From: Salinimicrobium sediminilitoris | GTDB lineage: Bacteria; Bacteroidota; Bacteroidia; Flavobacteriales; Flavobacteriaceae | Length of the DNA stretch: 64,000 nucleotides | Assembly: GCF_020866905.1 (NCBI RefSeq) | Contig: NZ_JAIVCC010000016.1 | Coordinates: 124,001-188,000, forward strand | Direction of reading: 5' to 3' | Shown here: one piece after another, positions 62,397-64,000 of the stretch | Numbering within the stretch: the first letter of the stretch is position 1 | Layout of the letters: each line of letters starts with the position of its first letter | Translations under genes and position numbers: made by a program | Notes under the pieces: generated by a model | Database searches by the model: none | The model's input: the letters and a program-made list of their open reading frames with translations, nothing else | Told to the model about the DNA's origin: nothing

Positions 62397-62876
62397 CTAT
62401 TCTACCTCCTCGCCTGAACCGGGAATCGATTCCGGCCAACCTTTCTTGTAGTCTTCCCTGGACTTCTTATAGTTTTCGGCAAGCTCTTCGCTCTCTTTTT
62501 GGGTGTAGACCTTTTTTGCCTTTCCAAAGAATTCCTCCTCCTCGTCCTCCAAATGGTGGTGCACCTTATCGCTCAATTTCTTCATGGTTGCCAGCCAGTG
62601 AGGAGAATCCATTTTAGTGGCCTCCAGTTCCTGAATAAGTTCATCGATCTCATGGTGCTCTGCCATCCCATGACGTGCATCTTCCTGCATGCTGTCGGTG
62701 TCAATGAGGGGTGAATAAAAGTAGCGTTCTTCGGCTACTTCATGGACTTCCAATTCTTTTCTAAGCTCAGGCCAAAGCTCTTTACGCTCTTTAGACTCCC
62801 CCGAAGTTTTTAATAATTTGTCACAAAGATCTCTTTGTATATCGTGGTCTTCCTTAATTGCTTTGTAGATGTTCAT
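62397..62876 (-). CDS. Hemerythrin-domain protein
   Basis: 159 residues. The HHE pattern is complete: KEDHDIQRDLCDKL (His11), HEVAEERYFYSPL, HGMAEHHEIDELI and HHLEDEEEEFFGKAKKV give the His and Glu/Asp ligands of a di-iron site in a four-helix bundle. By family it binds O2 or NO, or stores iron, in the cytoplasm; in many bacteria it protects from oxidative stress. The C-terminus (GWPESIPGSGEEVE) is an extra short tail. Monocistronic. Confidence 0.93.
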   Translation of the reverse strand: MNIYKAIKEDHDIQRDLCDKLLKTSGESKERKELWPELRKELEVHEVAEERYFYSPLIDTDSMQEDARHGMAEHHEIDELIQELEATKMDSPHWLATMKKLSDKVHHHLEDEEEEFFGKAKKVYTQKESEELAENYKKSREDYKKGWPESIPGSGEEVE

Positions 62877-63032
62877 CGTGTTAGAAAGTTTATAGTTGGT
62901 AAGGCTTTTTGATCAGGTTTTTCCTGAAAATCCTAATTTACCCATTTTTGGCCAAATGCCGCGTGTGCAGATGGATCTTTCGTAGAGATTTAGCTGAATT
63001 TATTGTTTTCCGGAAAAATTCTGTGGCATTTT

Positions 63033-63251
63033 TCAATTAACAATGATCAATTAGCAATGAACAGGATTTCTTTGTAAGAAATTTTCATAGCACATGATGA
63101 GATTTCTCAGTCGCAAAAAGCTCCCCTGCCCGTCCGACAGGCGGGTTCGAAATGATATTTTTAAAAATTCCAAATAACAAGCGCCAAATTCCAATTTGAG
63201 ACAAAAATCTTCGCGGCCTTTGCTGATCTTCTTTGCGGCTTTGCGTAAAAC
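63033..63251. repeat. Composite intergenic repeat block 4
   Basis: Heptamer array 63033-63067 (TCAATTA twice, ACAATGA, GCAATGA, ACAGGAT); dispersed element with insert 63101-63163 (one base changed in the insert, ATATTTT ending); heptamer array 63165-63192 (AAATTCC twice, AAATAAC, AAGCGCC); then GCGGCTTTGCGTAAAAC, related to the TTTGCGTGAAA spacer of block 3. It fills the 433-bp gap between the hemerythrin and GNAT genes. No gene. Confidence 0.88.
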
Positions 63252-63309
63252 ATTTGAAGCCAAACATGAAATTTTCCGTGGCCTCTTTTTTTTTCAGGTG
63301 TGAGATTTT

Positions 63310-63876
63310 TTACTTCCTCAAAAAATCCTTCTCCAGCAAAGAATAGATCTCGCTGTCCAGGAACTTTCCATTGTAGTAATAATTCTCCCTGAAGTAAGCC
63401 TCCTTTATAAAACCCATTTTTAGGAGGAGGGCGCGGGAGGTGTCATTAGCGGGATTGATATTGGCTTCGATGCTATGGAGAGCGAGGTCATTAAATCCAA
63501 AAGAGATCACTGCACGCATGGCTTCTTTCATATAACCGTGGCCCCAGTAATCGGGATGAAGGGTGTAGCCAATCTCGGCGCGGGCATTGGTCCTGTCGAT
63601 CTTGTGTAAAATGATATCTCCCATAAAATTTCCGGACTCCCTCTCCGTGATCACCCAGAAAAATCCGCTTTTCTTTTCATAGGTTTCGAGGTTCCTTCCT
63701 ATAAAAGCTTCCGAAGTTTTAGTATCAAGATGCTTATCTGAATCCATGAATTTCATCACTGCATCGTTGGAACGCAATTGCTGCAGCGAAGCCGCATCCT
63801 TCAGCTCCTGCTTCCGAAGAAACAGCCTTTGGGTCTTTAGCTGGGGAAATTCCTGAAAATATTGCTCGTTGATCAT
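63310..63876 (-). CDS. GNAT family N-acetyltransferase (RimJ/RimL-like)
   Basis: 188 residues. Starts with LKTQRLFLRKQELKDAASL, then FFWVITERESGNFMGDIILHKI, AEIGYTLHPDYWGHGYMKEAM (acetyl-CoA loop) and ANINPANDTSRALLLKMGF, the order and motifs of the RimJ/RimL group. By family it acetylates a protein N-terminus or a small amine; the substrate is unknown. Stand-alone gene. Confidence 0.93.
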   Translation of the reverse strand: MINEQYFQEFPQLKTQRLFLRKQELKDAASLQQLRSNDAVMKFMDSDKHLDTKTSEAFIGRNLETYEKKSGFFWVITERESGNFMGDIILHKIDRTNARAEIGYTLHPDYWGHGYMKEAMRAVISFGFNDLALHSIEANINPANDTSRALLLKMGFIKEAYFRENYYYNGKFLDSEIYSLLEKDFLRK

Positions 63877-63947
63877 AAGGAGATAAAGATAATGTTAATC
63901 CAATTTGAAGTTGTGGTGATTTGAAAATTTGATGATGAAGGGAAAAA

Positions 63948-63968
63948 GTGGTCAGTGGTCGGTGGTCA
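63948..63968. repeat. Heptamer array, GTGGTCA type
   Basis: Three 7-base units (GTGGTCA, GTGGTCG, GTGGTCA). The same words occur as GTGGTCA, GTGATCG at 8915-8928, directly at the stop codon of the lipoprotein gene. Upstream, 63909-63940 holds octamer words (ATTTGAAA, ATTTGATG). Confidence 0.85.
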
Positions 63969-64000
63969 GAAACGAGGAAAACAGAAAAAGAACACAGCCT

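Overview
The window is a chromosomal stretch from a member of the Bacteroidota, most likely family Flavobacteriaceae. The evidence is the TAnnTTTG-type promoter elements, many lipoproteins and TonB-linked outer-membrane proteins, a giant secreted protein with a probable type IX secretion tail, M56/BlaI pairs, DUF4260/DUF456-type families, and a tRNA without an encoded CCA. The genus cannot be fixed from the sequence alone. There is no prophage, rRNA operon, CRISPR array or transposase gene.

Layout. 1-5.2 kb: end of a Na+/H+ antiporter, a divergent self-cleaving-type (S24) repressor, three acidic lipoproteins (one with six EF-hand loops) and a membrane/coiled-coil protein. 5.2-9.9 kb: a stand-alone receiver protein, a DUF456 protein, a BlaI-M56 sensor operon whose sensor ends in a TonB-C-like domain, and a lipoprotein resembling that domain. 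9.9-21.2 kb: housekeeping and metabolic genes (glycosyltransferase/flippase-like pair, ruvC, hemW, a RelE/ParE toxin pair, cyclase, MutS-like ATPase, DUF885 peptidase-like protein). 21.2-27.4 kb: a REP-like tandem repeat, DMT transporter, PhnA protein, a second M56-BlaI pair with clear operators, an M20 dipeptidase and tRNA-Leu(UAG). 27.8-38.3 kb: an AraC-type membrane regulator, a small membrane protein, a 2431-residue FG-GAP/MBG surface protein and an outer-membrane barrel; the two middle genes share a duplicated upstream region containing an inverted repeat. 38.5-41.9 kb: a probable copper-acquisition operon whose receptor carries the CxxxM...HxM metal site known from OprC. 42-54 kb: small hypotheticals, then a six-gene RND efflux cluster with a two-haem cytochrome/DUF3365 protein. 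54.6-58.6 kb: an OLD-nuclease/UvrD-helicase pair, a Gabija-type antiphage system in AT-rich DNA. 59-64 kb: alcohol dehydrogenase, DUF6448-like, hemerythrin and GNAT genes separated by long repeat-filled spacers.

The most unusual signal is not a gene. More than twenty intergenic spots hold degenerate tandem arrays with a strict 7-base period. The words differ between loci, and the arrays often begin at a stop codon. From 58.7 to 63.3 kb they alternate with a second dispersed element (which has an optional 21-base GC-rich insert) and with a conserved hairpin, forming modular composites. I do not know a described function for them.
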